Below are positions 27,262-35,896 of a stretch of 64,000 bases of DNA, piece after piece. Both the position numbers and the translations under genes were made by a program. How positions within the stretch are numbered: the first letter of the stretch is position 1; every line of letters starts with the position of its first letter. The notes below the pieces were generated by a model. The model searched no databases. It worked only from the letters and a program-made list of their open reading frames with translations, and was not told the DNA's origin. The stretch comes from Paraburkholderia atlantica. GTDB taxonomy: Bacteria; Pseudomonadota; Gammaproteobacteria; Burkholderiales; Burkholderiaceae. The stretch lies in contig NZ_WHNQ01000004.1 in NCBI RefSeq assembly GCF_009362785.1, forward strand, positions 62,001 to 126,000. The letters run 5' to 3'.

Positions 27262-28200
27262 ATGAGGGCCAGGTCCGGGCGGCACATATCTGCGCCACGG
27301 GCGGTCTACTACGCCCTCGCATCGAATATCGCTGTCGCCGCGTGCAAGTTCGCCGTCGCGTTCTACACCAACTCGGGGGCCGCACTCGCCGAAGCCGTAC
27401 ACTCCAGCGCCGACTGCCTGAACCAGGTTGCGTTGCTCGTCGGTCATCGCGCCGCTCGAGCCGAGCCCGATGAGCAACATCCACTCGGCTTCGGTCGCGC
27501 GACCTATGTCTATGCAATGCTGGTGGCGATGCAGCTATTCATCTTCGGAGGCGTTGCGTCGATCGCGATCGGCGGCTTTCGCGCAATCCATCACTCGCGG
27601 CTCGAACAGCCTTTGCTCGCGATCGGCGTGTTGTGCGTGTCCGGCGTGATCGAGGCAGTCGCTCTCAGAGCCTCCATTCGCACGATCGAGCCCCGGCATC
27701 GCGCCCGCGGGCTATTGAACTGGTTCAGGGAAAGCGGCAGGCCGTCCGTGATGCTCGCGGTCAGCGAGGATGTGGCCGCGGTAACGGGCGTGCTCGTCTC
27801 CCTGATCGCGATCGGCATTACGGTTCTCACCGGCAATCCGCTTTACGATGCGCTCGGCAGTGTCGGCGTCGGCATTGTGCTGATGGCCACGGCTCTGTAC
27901 TCGATGCGCGAGATCCAATCGCTTCTCGTGGGTGAATCGGCGCACCAGCGCATACGCCAGGAGATGCGCGCATGGCTCAGCGAGCGCAACGAAGTCCGTC
28001 GCATCGTCAGTCTGATCGCCTTGAAGTGGTCGGAGGATCTGGTAATCGCGATTCAGGCCGAGCTCGAACCGCACGACAGTGCGAACGAGCTGGTGCGCAC
28101 GATCGACCGAATCGAGCGCGAATTGAAGGAGCGCTTTCCATCCGCTCGATGGATATTCTTCGAGCCCGAATTGCGAGAACATGGCCGAGCTCCGCTCTAG
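27262..28200 (+). CDS. Cation diffusion facilitator (CDF) transporter
   Basis: A 312-residue metal/proton antiporter with six membrane segments. The first metal-site motif is HSSAD (His47, Asp51). The partner site in the fifth membrane segment reads SEDVAAVTG (Glu169, Asp170) instead of HxxxD, the form seen in the SLC30A9/TMEM163-like branch of the family. A cytoplasmic C-terminal domain of about 85 residues follows. It should export Zn2+, Mn2+ or another divalent cation; the metal is not deducible. The ATG has AAGGAGATAGGGTC upstream. No linked metal regulator. Confidence 0.87.
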   Translation: MRARSGRHISAPRAVYYALASNIAVAACKFAVAFYTNSGAALAEAVHSSADCLNQVALLVGHRAARAEPDEQHPLGFGRATYVYAMLVAMQLFIFGGVASIAIGGFRAIHHSRLEQPLLAIGVLCVSGVIEAVALRASIRTIEPRHRARGLLNWFRESGRPSVMLAVSEDVAAVTGVLVSLIAIGITVLTGNPLYDALGSVGVGIVLMATALYSMREIQSLLVGESAHQRIRQEMRAWLSERNEVRRIVSLIALKWSEDLVIAIQAELEPHDSANELVRTIDRIERELKERFPSARWIFFEPELREHGRAPL

Positions 28201-28325
28201 CAACGATGCAGCGCACCGGCGACACGTGGCGCGCCGCTTGCTTCCTCTATAGATGCGGGCGACATGGGGAGGGTTTGTTCCCCCAATGAACGGCTCGGTC
28301 AGGCCGGCTACGGCTGAGGGTGGCA

Positions 28326-28637
28326 ATGGATAGCTTGCAGTGTGAGTACGACGATTGCGTGGTGCTGGTTCGCTCGCTTCGGAACTGGATTGACCGCCAC
28401 TGGCCCATCGACCGCGCGCGCGTCAAGGCCGAGATGGGCCAGCTCATCGACATGGTGGAACGGGCCGGACCGCGCGACGCGATGTTTCACGGTCGTCTGG
28501 ATGCGGCGCGCTCGCTGATCGTGCTCGGGCGATTGAGCGACGCGCTGGACTGTGTCGATACACTGCTGCCGGTCGTGCAACAAGGCGAGCGCAGCCCCAG
28601 GCGTTGGCCGATAACCGCCCGACGCTGGAGACCGTAA
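28326..28637 (+). CDS. Small hypothetical protein
   Basis: A 103-residue acidic-then-basic helical protein (DSLQCEYDDCVVLVRSLRNWIDRHW, then two amphipathic helices, then an Arg/Trp-rich tail). ATG 28326 is used; GAGG lies six bases upstream, and a GTG two codons earlier is possible. The tail may mark a recent frame change, because its composition differs from the rest. No family recognised. An opposing frame covers the same DNA but is less protein-like. Confidence 0.5.
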   Translation: MDSLQCEYDDCVVLVRSLRNWIDRHWPIDRARVKAEMGQLIDMVERAGPRDAMFHGRLDAARSLIVLGRLSDALDCVDTLLPVVQQGERSPRRWPITARRWRP

Positions 28638-28682
28638 AACTCGCTGAGGCTCGATCGAACTCATCGTGCCTCTCCCCACGAC

Positions 28683-29354
28683 TCAGGCCGGATAGCCTAC
28701 CGGGATCAGATAGAGGACGGTCTGGCCGCGAGGCAGCCCGAGCTTGCGCGCCGCCGGGGCCCCGTCGACGGCGCCCACGGGTACGGCAACTAGCCCCAGC
28801 GCGACGACCTGCAGCAGCATGTTCTGGGTCGCATGCCCGACCTCGAGATCGGCATACAGATTGGCTCTGCCTCCATATCTCGCGGTCAGCCTGCTGGGGT
28901 CGGCGGCCACCACGAGCAAGGCCGGGGCCGCCTCGACCGACGCCTGGTTGACCGCAAGCGCTCGCAGTTCGGGGCGCAGGTCGTGGCTGGCGCGCTTCTC
29001 GGCCCGGTGGCCCTCCGGCAGGTAGTGCATCACCTCGGTCGCGGTCACCACGTAAAGTTCGAGCGCATACAAAGCGCCGGCCGCCGGAGCCGCGCGCTTA
29101 CCGTCCGAGTTGGTGATGCCCTGCCCGGCCCACATCAATTGGCCAATGGCCTCGACCGGCAGCGGCTTCGCCGCGAATCTGCGCACCGACCTGCGCTTCG
29201 CGATGGCTTCCTCGAGGGACACCGTGCCTGTGAGGTTGGGCTTGGGCAACTCGATCTGATCGGTGAATTTCGCCTGGGCTGCCTGCGCCAGGCTGGTAGA
29301 ACCCTCGGCGAGCGCGCCTGCGGCCAGCGCAACCAACAGTTCACGGCGTTTCAT
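28683..29354 (-). CDS. SagB/ThcOx-type nitroreductase, exported
   Basis: A 223-residue nitroreductase-fold flavoprotein. Family blocks: EEAIAKRRSVRRF (FMN-binding arginines), QLMWAGQGITNSDGKRAAPAAGALYALELYV and the C-terminal RGQTVLYLIPVGYP. The N-terminus (MKRRELLVALAAGALAEGS) is a signal peptide with a KRRELL start that partly resembles a Tat signal, consistent with export of a cofactor-loaded enzyme. Its start codon region overlaps the tail of the narK remnant upstream. Substrate unknown; SagB-like stand-alone oxidoreductases are common in soil bacteria. Confidence 0.85.
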   Translation of the reverse strand: MKRRELLVALAAGALAEGSTSLAQAAQAKFTDQIELPKPNLTGTVSLEEAIAKRRSVRRFAAKPLPVEAIGQLMWAGQGITNSDGKRAAPAAGALYALELYVVTATEVMHYLPEGHRAEKRASHDLRPELRALAVNQASVEAAPALLVVAADPSRLTARYGGRANLYADLEVGHATQNMLLQVVALGLVAVPVGAVDGAPAARKLGLPRGQTVLYLIPVGYPA

Positions 29355-29755
29355 CGGGCACCTCCATCAGCAAAAAGCAGGCTGGCAGGCAGAGCCTGCA
29401 GCCTGCGCGAATCTCGGCACTGCGCGTTTGCGAACGCGGCCAGGCAACAGAACCCGCGACCGGTGTACGCCGCACTTCCGACAGATAGACCAGGATCAGA
29501 GAAACCCAGACGATCCCGTATAGGAACATGAAGCAGGTGGAACGCACGCTGAAAAAATCCAGCAGGATGCCGAAGATTATAGGCAGCAGGAATCCACCAA
29601 GGCCACCAGCAAGCCCGACGATCCCGGTGACGACGCCCATGTTCTCCGGAAAATCATCGGCCACCTACTTGAAGGTCGACGCCATGCGGAACGCGAAGAC
29701 CGCGCCGAGCACGAACGCCAGCGCAACGAACACATACACGGTCACCCGCAGGTGA
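29341..29755 (-). pseudogene. narK: narK remnant (nitrate/nitrite transporter C-terminal part)
   Basis: Reading the minus strand, VTVYVFVALAFVLGAVFAFRMASTFK, then an amber codon at 29665-29667, then VADDFPENMGVVTGIVGLAGGLGG and GFLLPIIFGILLDFF...FLYGIVWVSLILVYLSEVR. This is the C-terminal part of a NarK-type MFS nitrate transporter; intact homologues have Tyr where the stop lies (FKYVADDFP), so one base change (TAC/TAT to TAG) explains it. The N-terminal two thirds are absent, and the reading frame drifts into unrelated sequence before 29341. Certainly non-functional. It is joined directly to a narG fragment. Confidence 0.8.
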
Positions 29756-29965
29756 ATGCTCGATCGACTGCCACGCCTGCACCGGTTCCAGCGAAGCGCG
29801 GCGCTCGCGCCACAGCTTGATCAGCGCACTGCGCACCAGCTCGTGATTGGGCACGTCGGGCCGGGTGCGCGGATAGTCCGCCAGCTGCGTTTCCCACGTG
29901 ACGATGCCGCCCTTGACATAGATCTTCCATGAGCAGGAACCCGTGCAGTTCACGCCATGAGTTGT
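29756..29965 (-). pseudogene. narG: narG remnant (nitrate reductase alpha subunit N-terminal part)
   Basis: The minus-strand frame reads TTHGVNCTGSCSWKIYVKGG and IVTWETQLADYPRTRPDVPNHE, the unmistakable N-terminal [4Fe-4S]/molybdopterin region of respiratory nitrate reductase NarG. It then jumps to LVRSALIKLWRERRASLEPVQAWQSIE, which in intact NarG lies further along, so an internal segment has been lost. A stop (29966-29968) precedes the fragment and no start codon is in place. After residue SIE the sequence switches to narK. Scar of a deleted nar operon. Confidence 0.82.
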
Positions 29966-30069
29966 CTATGGTGACATGCGTCAAGTCTCCCTCAATCGGA
30001 CTTTGGTCCTACAAACGCCGACCGCGCGGTGGTGTAGGTTTGTCATGCGCAACCGACAGGAGTCCAATC

Positions 30070-30903
30070 ATGTGCCGCTGGCTCGCATATACCGGCAATC
30101 CACTTCAGCTCGAAACCGTGCTGTTCAACGCCCGGCATTCGCTGATCGATCAGAGCATGCATTCGCGGCTCGGCGCCACCACCACCAATGGCGACGGTTT
30201 CGGGATCGGCTGGTATGGCCACCCCACCGACATTCCGTTTCGCTACCGCTGCATCCAGCCCGCCTGGAGCGACCGCAATCTACGCGAGGCCGCGCGGGCG
30301 ATCCACTCGCCGTTGTTCGTCGCGCATATACGCGCGGCGACCGACACGCCGTCGCAGGAAACCAACTGTCATCCGTTCCGCCACGGCCGCTGGCTGTTCG
30401 CGCACAACGGGCTGGTGCGCAACTACCCGAAGGTGCGCCGCGATCTGATGGTGCAGATCGATCCCGACCTGTTCCCGTCCATCGAGGGATCGACCGATTC
30501 CGAGGTGCTGTTTTTTCTCGCGCTGACCTTCGGGCTGCAGCTCACGCCCGTCACCGCGCTCGAACGGATGGTCGGCTTCGTCGAAACCGCCGGCCGCCGG
30601 CATGGCGTGGATGAGCCGCTGAACATGACCGTGTGCGCGACCGACGGCGAGCAGATCATCGCGGTCCGTTATTCGAGCGAAGGGCAGTCGCGCTCGCTGT
30701 TTCACAGCAGGTCGTTCCGTCATCTGCGCGAGTTGTATCCCGACGACGAGCGCATCAAGACGGCCGGCGAGAATGCGTTCCTCGTGCTGTCCGAGCCGCT
30801 CTCGGACTTGCCGGGTATCTGGCAGGAAATTCCCGAGAGCACGGCGGTGGTCGCACGCGGCGGCGAGATCGAGCAGTTTGCGTTCAAGCCACGAATGGAC
30901 TGA
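30070..30903 (+). CDS. Class II glutamine amidotransferase (YafJ-like)
   Basis: A 277-residue Ntn-hydrolase of the GATase_4/YafJ family. Cys2 (MCRWLAYTG) becomes the N-terminal nucleophile after Met removal. Other active-site blocks are TNGDGFGIGWY, HIRAATDTPSQETNCHPF and the FAHNGLVRNY loop. The protein is a stand-alone glutaminase domain, as in E. coli YafJ and eukaryotic DUG3-like proteins that act in glutathione or gamma-glutamyl turnover. ATG 30070 is fixed by the required N-terminal Cys. No synthetase partner is adjacent. Confidence 0.9.
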   Translation: MCRWLAYTGNPLQLETVLFNARHSLIDQSMHSRLGATTTNGDGFGIGWYGHPTDIPFRYRCIQPAWSDRNLREAARAIHSPLFVAHIRAATDTPSQETNCHPFRHGRWLFAHNGLVRNYPKVRRDLMVQIDPDLFPSIEGSTDSEVLFFLALTFGLQLTPVTALERMVGFVETAGRRHGVDEPLNMTVCATDGEQIIAVRYSSEGQSRSLFHSRSFRHLRELYPDDERIKTAGENAFLVLSEPLSDLPGIWQEIPESTAVVARGGEIEQFAFKPRMD

Positions 30904-30999
30904 GCCGCGCCTGGAATTTTGCGCCTTGCCGCCCTATGCTGCGGGAATGAGCAAGGTCAACGGCACAAAACGTGCGTACTGGCTCGGGAGAAACGCGGC

Positions 31000-31611
31000 G
31001 TGTCATCTTCGAATCCGGGACCGACGGCAGAAGACAAGCTCGCCTTCTGCGTCGCCTGCACCGCACTGGATCAGGCGACTCGCGATCTGCAACAGTTGAG
31101 AAGTAACCCGGCAACATCGCTGAATGCGCTGTCGAAAGCGCAGCGCGACTATGAATTGACCCGGGTGCAATGGCAGCGCTGTCAGTGGCAACTGCGGGCC
31201 GCAACGGCTCACGCAGTGAAGAGACCGTCACAATGCCTCGGCGCCGTCGTCATCGTCGGGCACGACAAGGCGGTCCGGGATTCTCTGCGCGTTCTGCTCA
31301 ATGTAAAGGGCTATGGGCGCTCCAAAGCGCTCGGTTTCGATCATTGGCATGAAATATGGCTCGAACCGTCGCGCCAATTGATCGTTCTCGACGTGCCCGT
31401 CAATTCGATTACGACTGCGTTGTGGTTCGTGGAGAGCTTCGATACAAGCATCGATAAGCCGAGCATCATCGCGTTGGCGCGGCCGGAAGACGCGGCCAGT
31501 TTTGCTGGCAAGGTCGACGCCATCGTTGCCAAGCCCATCGTGCTCGAAGAACTGCTTTACGCAATCGACTTGATCCAGTTGCAAGCGAAGACTCCAGCGC
31601 ATCATGGGTGA
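31000..31611 (+). CDS. Receiver-domain protein with N-terminal coiled region
   Basis: A 203-residue protein. Residues 20-70 form a Gln/Leu/Ala-rich amphipathic helix (TALDQATRDLQQLRSN...LSKAQRDYELTRVQWQR), and 82-195 a single receiver-like domain: VVIVGHD (acidic Asp89), putative phospho-acceptor Asp131 in LIVLDVPV, and the conserved Lys in AKPIVLEELL. There is no output domain, so it may be a phosphate sink or a docking regulator. GTG 31000 with GGGAG upstream is preferred; ATG 30919 would add 27 unconserved residues. No histidine kinase nearby. Confidence 0.65.
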   Translation: MSSSNPGPTAEDKLAFCVACTALDQATRDLQQLRSNPATSLNALSKAQRDYELTRVQWQRCQWQLRAATAHAVKRPSQCLGAVVIVGHDKAVRDSLRVLLNVKGYGRSKALGFDHWHEIWLEPSRQLIVLDVPVNSITTALWFVESFDTSIDKPSIIALARPEDAASFAGKVDAIVAKPIVLEELLYAIDLIQLQAKTPAHHG

Positions 31612-31774
31612 CGGTGTCCGTCGGCACGGCCCCAGGTTCGTTCCTCCCCTATAGAAGCCCGTATTTCCGCCTACTTTCGCTGAAGCCGCGCTTCGCATCT
31701 GCTTGCCGAAGCCGCGCAACGCCTGCACGAACACCCGGGCCCGCAATTTGCTAACTGTGGGCGCGAGGTGACAT

Positions 31775-33067
31775 ATGAACGACGAAAAATTGATCGAGCC
31801 GGAATCCGCCGTACGCGATCCTGTCGAGCGATCCTGGATCAGACGCCTGGGCCCCGGCCTGATCACGGGCGCGGCCGACGACGATCCATCCGGAATCGGC
31901 ACGTATTCGCAGGCCGGCGCGCAATTCGGATTCAACCTTCTATGGGTGATCCTGATCACCTATCCGTTGATGACCGCCATCCAGCTGGTCAGCGCGCAGA
32001 TCGGCCGGGTGACCGGCAAGGGCCTCGCGTCGAACATCCGCGCGCATTATCCGGCTTGGCTGCTGTATGGCGCGGTCGCCCTGCTCGTCGTGGCAAACGT
32101 GATCAACATCGCCGCTGATCTGTCGGCGATGGGCGCCGCGGCCGGACTGCTGCTGCCCGGTCCGCAACACCTTTATGTCGTCGGCCTCGGGGCGTTCTCC
32201 GTCATCCTGCAGATTTTTGTCCCCTATGAAAGCTACGCGCGGATTCTGAAGTGGACCGCGCTATCGCTTCTTGCGTACGTCGCAGTCGCTTTCATCGTGC
32301 CGATCCCGTGGGGCGAAGTCGCACGCGCGATTGTGTTGCCGCGCATCTCGCTGACGTCGGACTATCTGACCATGGTGGTCGCGGTGCTGGGCACGACGAT
32401 CAGTCCGTACCTGTTCTTCTGGCAGGCGTCGCAGGAAGTCGAAGAAATGCGCTCGGCACCGGAACAGGCGCCTTTGCGCCGCGTACCGCATCAGGCACCG
32501 GCGCAGTTGCGAAGAATCCGTTTCGATACGTGGGTCGGCATGGGGGTGTCGAACTTCGTTGCATTTTTCATCATGTTGACGGCGGCGGCTACACTGCATC
32601 TGCACCACATCGAAGTGAAAACCTCAGCCGATGCCGCGCGGGCGCTCGAGCCGTTTGCCGGACGCTTTGCTTACGTACTGTTTGCGCTCGGCATCATCGG
32701 CACCGGCATGCTCGCGCTGCCGGTTCTCGCCGGCTCGGCCGCCTACGCAGCCGCGGGCAGCTTTCGCTGGCGCAGCAGTCTGGCATTGCATCTGACGCTC
32801 GCGCGCGAATTCTATGCGGTGATCGCACTGGCCATCGTCGGCGGCGTGGCCATCACCTTCATGCATTTCGACCCGATCCGCGCGCTGTACTGGAGCGCGG
32901 TGATCAATGGCGTTACCGCGGTGCCGATCATGGTCATCATGATGCTGATCGCGCGAAGTCGGCGGGTGATGGGACAGTTCGCCGTCAAGGGCGTGCTGGC
33001 GTGGGGAGGATGGCTCGCAACGCTCGCGATGGCGCTGGCGGCGGTGGGCGTGTTCGTGCCGTCGTAA
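31775..33067 (+). CDS. NRAMP-family divalent metal transporter-like protein
   Basis: A 430-residue membrane protein with about 11 hydrophobic segments. The first membrane segment carries LGPGLITGAADDDPSGIGTYSQAG, matching the DPG-type metal motif of NRAMP proteins in a variant form seen in a large group of proteobacterial NRAMP-like proteins. The segment near residue 210 (TTISPYLFFWQASQEVEE) is the cytoplasmic gate region. The unusual Gln/Glu-rich loop after it suggests substrate differences from MntH. Metal unknown. No Mn riboswitch-like leader was recognised upstream. Confidence 0.85.
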   Translation: MNDEKLIEPESAVRDPVERSWIRRLGPGLITGAADDDPSGIGTYSQAGAQFGFNLLWVILITYPLMTAIQLVSAQIGRVTGKGLASNIRAHYPAWLLYGAVALLVVANVINIAADLSAMGAAAGLLLPGPQHLYVVGLGAFSVILQIFVPYESYARILKWTALSLLAYVAVAFIVPIPWGEVARAIVLPRISLTSDYLTMVVAVLGTTISPYLFFWQASQEVEEMRSAPEQAPLRRVPHQAPAQLRRIRFDTWVGMGVSNFVAFFIMLTAAATLHLHHIEVKTSADAARALEPFAGRFAYVLFALGIIGTGMLALPVLAGSAAYAAAGSFRWRSSLALHLTLAREFYAVIALAIVGGVAITFMHFDPIRALYWSAVINGVTAVPIMVIMMLIARSRRVMGQFAVKGVLAWGGWLATLAMALAAVGVFVPS

Positions 33068-33279
33068 CACACGTGTTCCACCACGAACCCGGCCTTCGCG
33101 CGGAACGGCGGTGCTCCGCAATTCGCGCCAATCGGGCGGCGCAACGGCAGCCGTATCTGAACTTCCTCGATTTACCTTCGTCTGAACGGTGCATCCGGCC
33201 GCGTACAGCACCGTCATATGCCGACGGTTTGCCGACAACCGCGTGGCCGCTCCCGTTCGACGATCAAGGAGGATTGCAC

Positions 33280-34641
33280 ATGCCGAAGAAGCGTTCAGAC
33301 GAATCGTCAGCCGCCCGCGGCAACCGCAGAGGCAGAATTCTCGCCGCGCCGGTTTTCTCGCAGCCGCAACCCACGCCGGACCCGCAAACCTTCGTGGTCC
33401 GGCACGCATCCGATACCGCCGCGTACAAGGTGATCGACGAACTGAACCGCGAGCACAAGCTGAAGGCGCTGCCGTTTCCGCCGCCGCGCGGCGGCACCGA
33501 GCCGCGGCTGACGTTTGCGGAGGTGGTGAACAACAACCAGAAGCTCCTCGATACGATCAGCGAGAGCGGACAGATCGTCTTTCACGCCACCGGCGACTGT
33601 GGCAGTACGAAAGGTCCGGCCACCCAGAATGAAGTCTCGGACAAGATGGTCAGCGACTTCGACGAAGCCGATCCCGCCGAGGTGCCCCAATTCAACTTTC
33701 TGCTGGGCGACATCGTCTACAGCTTTGGCGAGGCGCAGTACTACTACGATCAGTTCTATGAGCCGTATCGCAACTATCATGCGCCGATTCTCGCCGCCGC
33801 CGGCAACCATGACGGAATGGTTTCGCCGTTGAAGCATGAGAAGAGCCTGCAGGCGTTTCTCAGGAACTTCTGCTCCGACTGCTTCCAGGTCTCTCCCGAT
33901 GCGGGCCACCTTTCACGCACAGCGCAAATTCAGCCCGGTGTCTTCTTCACGTTCGAGGCACCGTTCGTGCGCATCATCGCGTTGTACAGCAATACGCTCG
34001 AAGACCCCGGTGTGATCGCTGACCGTCACATCGGCAACAGTCAGCTGAAGTTCCTGAAAGCGGCGTTATTGCGGGTGAAGAAAGAGAACTATCGAGGCGC
34101 GCTGCTGTTCGCGCATCACCATCCGCCGTATGTGGCGCGCGGCCGTCATGGCTGGAGCGTGGAAATGCAGCAGCAGATCGATACCGTTTGTCATGAGGTC
34201 GGTATCTGGCCACACGCGGACCTCGCGGGACACGCGCACAACTACCAGCGCTTTACGCGAACCCGTTCCGATGGCACCCACATCCCTTACATCGTTTGTG
34301 GGAACGGCGGTCACCAGGTGCAGCGGCTCACCACCAACGGACAGTCGCCCCTCCGCGCGCCGCAGCTGCTCCAGGCCGCGTCGAAAGACACCGATGCGGT
34401 CGTCCTTGAAAGCTACGACGACCGCAACTTCGGCTATTTACGGCTCGTCGCCAACGCGAGGCAATTGCGCATCGAATACCATCCCGCCGTTGACGGACCC
34501 AATACGAAAACCCCCGACGATCAGGTGACCATCGATCTGGCCACCCGGCAGGTCGCGCACTACGTCGCTCGCGACTCGGGCATACCCGCTCTTGCGGAGC
34601 GCATTCGTCAATTCGCGCAGGTCCAGCCTCGCGAAGGCTGA
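33280..34641 (+). CDS. Calcineurin-type metallophosphoesterase
   Basis: A 453-residue metallophosphoesterase. Metal-ligand motifs run in order: GDCG (105-108), GDIVYS (143-148), GNHDG (175-179), AHHHPPY (about 280) and AGHAHNYQRF (about 314), the set typical of purple-acid-phosphatase-like enzymes. The first 40 residues are basic and Pro-rich without a clear hydrophobic core, so export is uncertain. ATG 33280 has AAGGAGGATTGCAC upstream and is clearly the start; the frame stays open far upstream only as a shadow of the transporter gene. Substrate unknown. Confidence 0.86.
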   Translation: MPKKRSDESSAARGNRRGRILAAPVFSQPQPTPDPQTFVVRHASDTAAYKVIDELNREHKLKALPFPPPRGGTEPRLTFAEVVNNNQKLLDTISESGQIVFHATGDCGSTKGPATQNEVSDKMVSDFDEADPAEVPQFNFLLGDIVYSFGEAQYYYDQFYEPYRNYHAPILAAAGNHDGMVSPLKHEKSLQAFLRNFCSDCFQVSPDAGHLSRTAQIQPGVFFTFEAPFVRIIALYSNTLEDPGVIADRHIGNSQLKFLKAALLRVKKENYRGALLFAHHHPPYVARGRHGWSVEMQQQIDTVCHEVGIWPHADLAGHAHNYQRFTRTRSDGTHIPYIVCGNGGHQVQRLTTNGQSPLRAPQLLQAASKDTDAVVLESYDDRNFGYLRLVANARQLRIEYHPAVDGPNTKTPDDQVTIDLATRQVAHYVARDSGIPALAERIRQFAQVQPREG

Positions 34642-34891
34642 CAGGTGCGCAATTCGCCGATTTGATGCGATCCGCGGCTCCCGCTGGTTTCCCCGCATTA
34701 AAGATTTGTGAATATCTACGGTAATCGTAAAAGTGAGGCGGCTCGCAGCGTTCGAGCCGTCGCTCAACCCGGTAGTCGGAGAACAGCGTGAGATTCAAAG
34801 CGGTCTCGTGCCCTAAAAAACCCCGATTGAGTCCCGGGTCGACAGCGACGCACACGCGAATGGCTGGTCAGCCCGCAACCAGCAGTTTCAA

Positions 34892-35803
34892 CTATCTTCT
34901 GCTCCCATTGAGAAACAGATCCGCGACGACCGAGCGTAGCCAGCGATTGCCGGCTTCATGATGGTACTTCGCATGCCAGTGCTGGCGCACCGCGAACTTG
35001 TCCACCGGGAAAGGACATGAATGGACCACGACGTCGTTCGCCCGCGCCAGCGTCTCGCCAATGTGTCGCGGCAACGTAGCAATCAGATCGGTAGACTTGA
35101 TGATCGATCCGAGTCCGAGGAAGCCGGGCAATTCAAGCACGACGTCGCGTTCGATGTTCTCGCGCAACAACGCCTGTTCGAGCAGTTGCCCGCCCGTGCC
35201 AGCCGCAATGACGACGTGCCCCTCGCTGCCGTATTGCTTCAGACTCAGCCGCGCACGCACGCGAGGATGATTGCGGTTCGCAAGGCATACCCAGTCCTGC
35301 ATATAAAGCTGTTGCTGGTACATACCGCCCCCCAGCCATGGCACGTGCCCGATCGCAAGATCCGCCTCGCCGGATTCGAGTGCCCGCTCCGTATTGCCGT
35401 CGATCCTTGCCGCTTCCAGCCGAACGCCTGGCGCCTGCGCCCGCAAATGCGCCAACATTCGCGGCAGCAGCGTAATGTGGCTCGCGTCCGTCATGCAAAT
35501 GCGAAAGCGTCGCTTGGCCGTGGCGGGATCGAACGAGATTTCCCACGCAGCGAACCGGCGCAGCGACTCCAGAATTTCCCTGCACGGTCCGATCAACGCG
35601 TCAGCCTGCGGCGTGGGCGTCATACCGCCCGGTGTGCGAACGAACAATGGGTCCTGCAAATGCTCGCGCAAGCGACCCAACCAGATGCTGACCGTCGGCT
35701 GACTTTGCCCGAGTTGCTCGGCGGCGCGCGTGACACTTCGCACGTCGTAAAGCAGGTCGAAAAGCTGAAGCAGCTTGAGGTCCGGAAGCTCAGTGGTACT
35801 CAT
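34892..35803 (-). CDS. LysR-family regulator of the adjacent catabolic operon
   Basis: A 303-residue LysR-type regulator with HTH at about residues 8-66 (LKLLQLFDLLYDVRSVTRAAEQLGQSQPTVSIWLGRLR) and a ligand-binding domain with RFRICMTDASHITLLPRML, as in the NodD/NahR-like branch. It follows the operon ending at 35897 on the same strand. ATG 35803 was chosen because conserved sequence starts there. A GCAATGT-N11-CCATTGC dyad lies 17 bases upstream of its start, and the same dyad occurs upstream of the operon's first gene at 39754, so it probably controls both. Confidence 0.88.
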   Translation of the reverse strand: MSTTELPDLKLLQLFDLLYDVRSVTRAAEQLGQSQPTVSIWLGRLREHLQDPLFVRTPGGMTPTPQADALIGPCREILESLRRFAAWEISFDPATAKRRFRICMTDASHITLLPRMLAHLRAQAPGVRLEAARIDGNTERALESGEADLAIGHVPWLGGGMYQQQLYMQDWVCLANRNHPRVRARLSLKQYGSEGHVVIAAGTGGQLLEQALLRENIERDVVLELPGFLGLGSIIKSTDLIATLPRHIGETLARANDVVVHSCPFPVDKFAVRQHWHAKYHHEAGNRWLRSVVADLFLNGSRR

Positions 35804-35819
35804 GGCGATATTGTCAATT

Positions 35820-35844
35820 GCAATGTCGCCATTGTATCCATTGC
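35820..35844. promoter_or_regulatory. LysR-box dyad at the lysR promoter
   Basis: GCAATGT-N11-CCATTGC, 6 of 7 arm positions complementary, with the T-N11-A geometry of LysR sites. A second, overlapping dyad GGCGA-N17-TCGCC (35804-35830) touches the start codon. The same GCAATG-N13-CATTGC pattern occurs at 39809-39833. Confidence 0.6.
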
Positions 35845-35896
35845 GTCGTGCCATGGACGGACATCCGCAACCCGGGCGTCCTCGGCCCCTCGTGCG

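Noticed and set aside
32251..33279. Long in-frame extension before the metallophosphoesterase
   Set aside because: It overlaps the NRAMP-like gene in another frame; the AAGGAGG-supported ATG at 33280 starts the domain-bearing protein.
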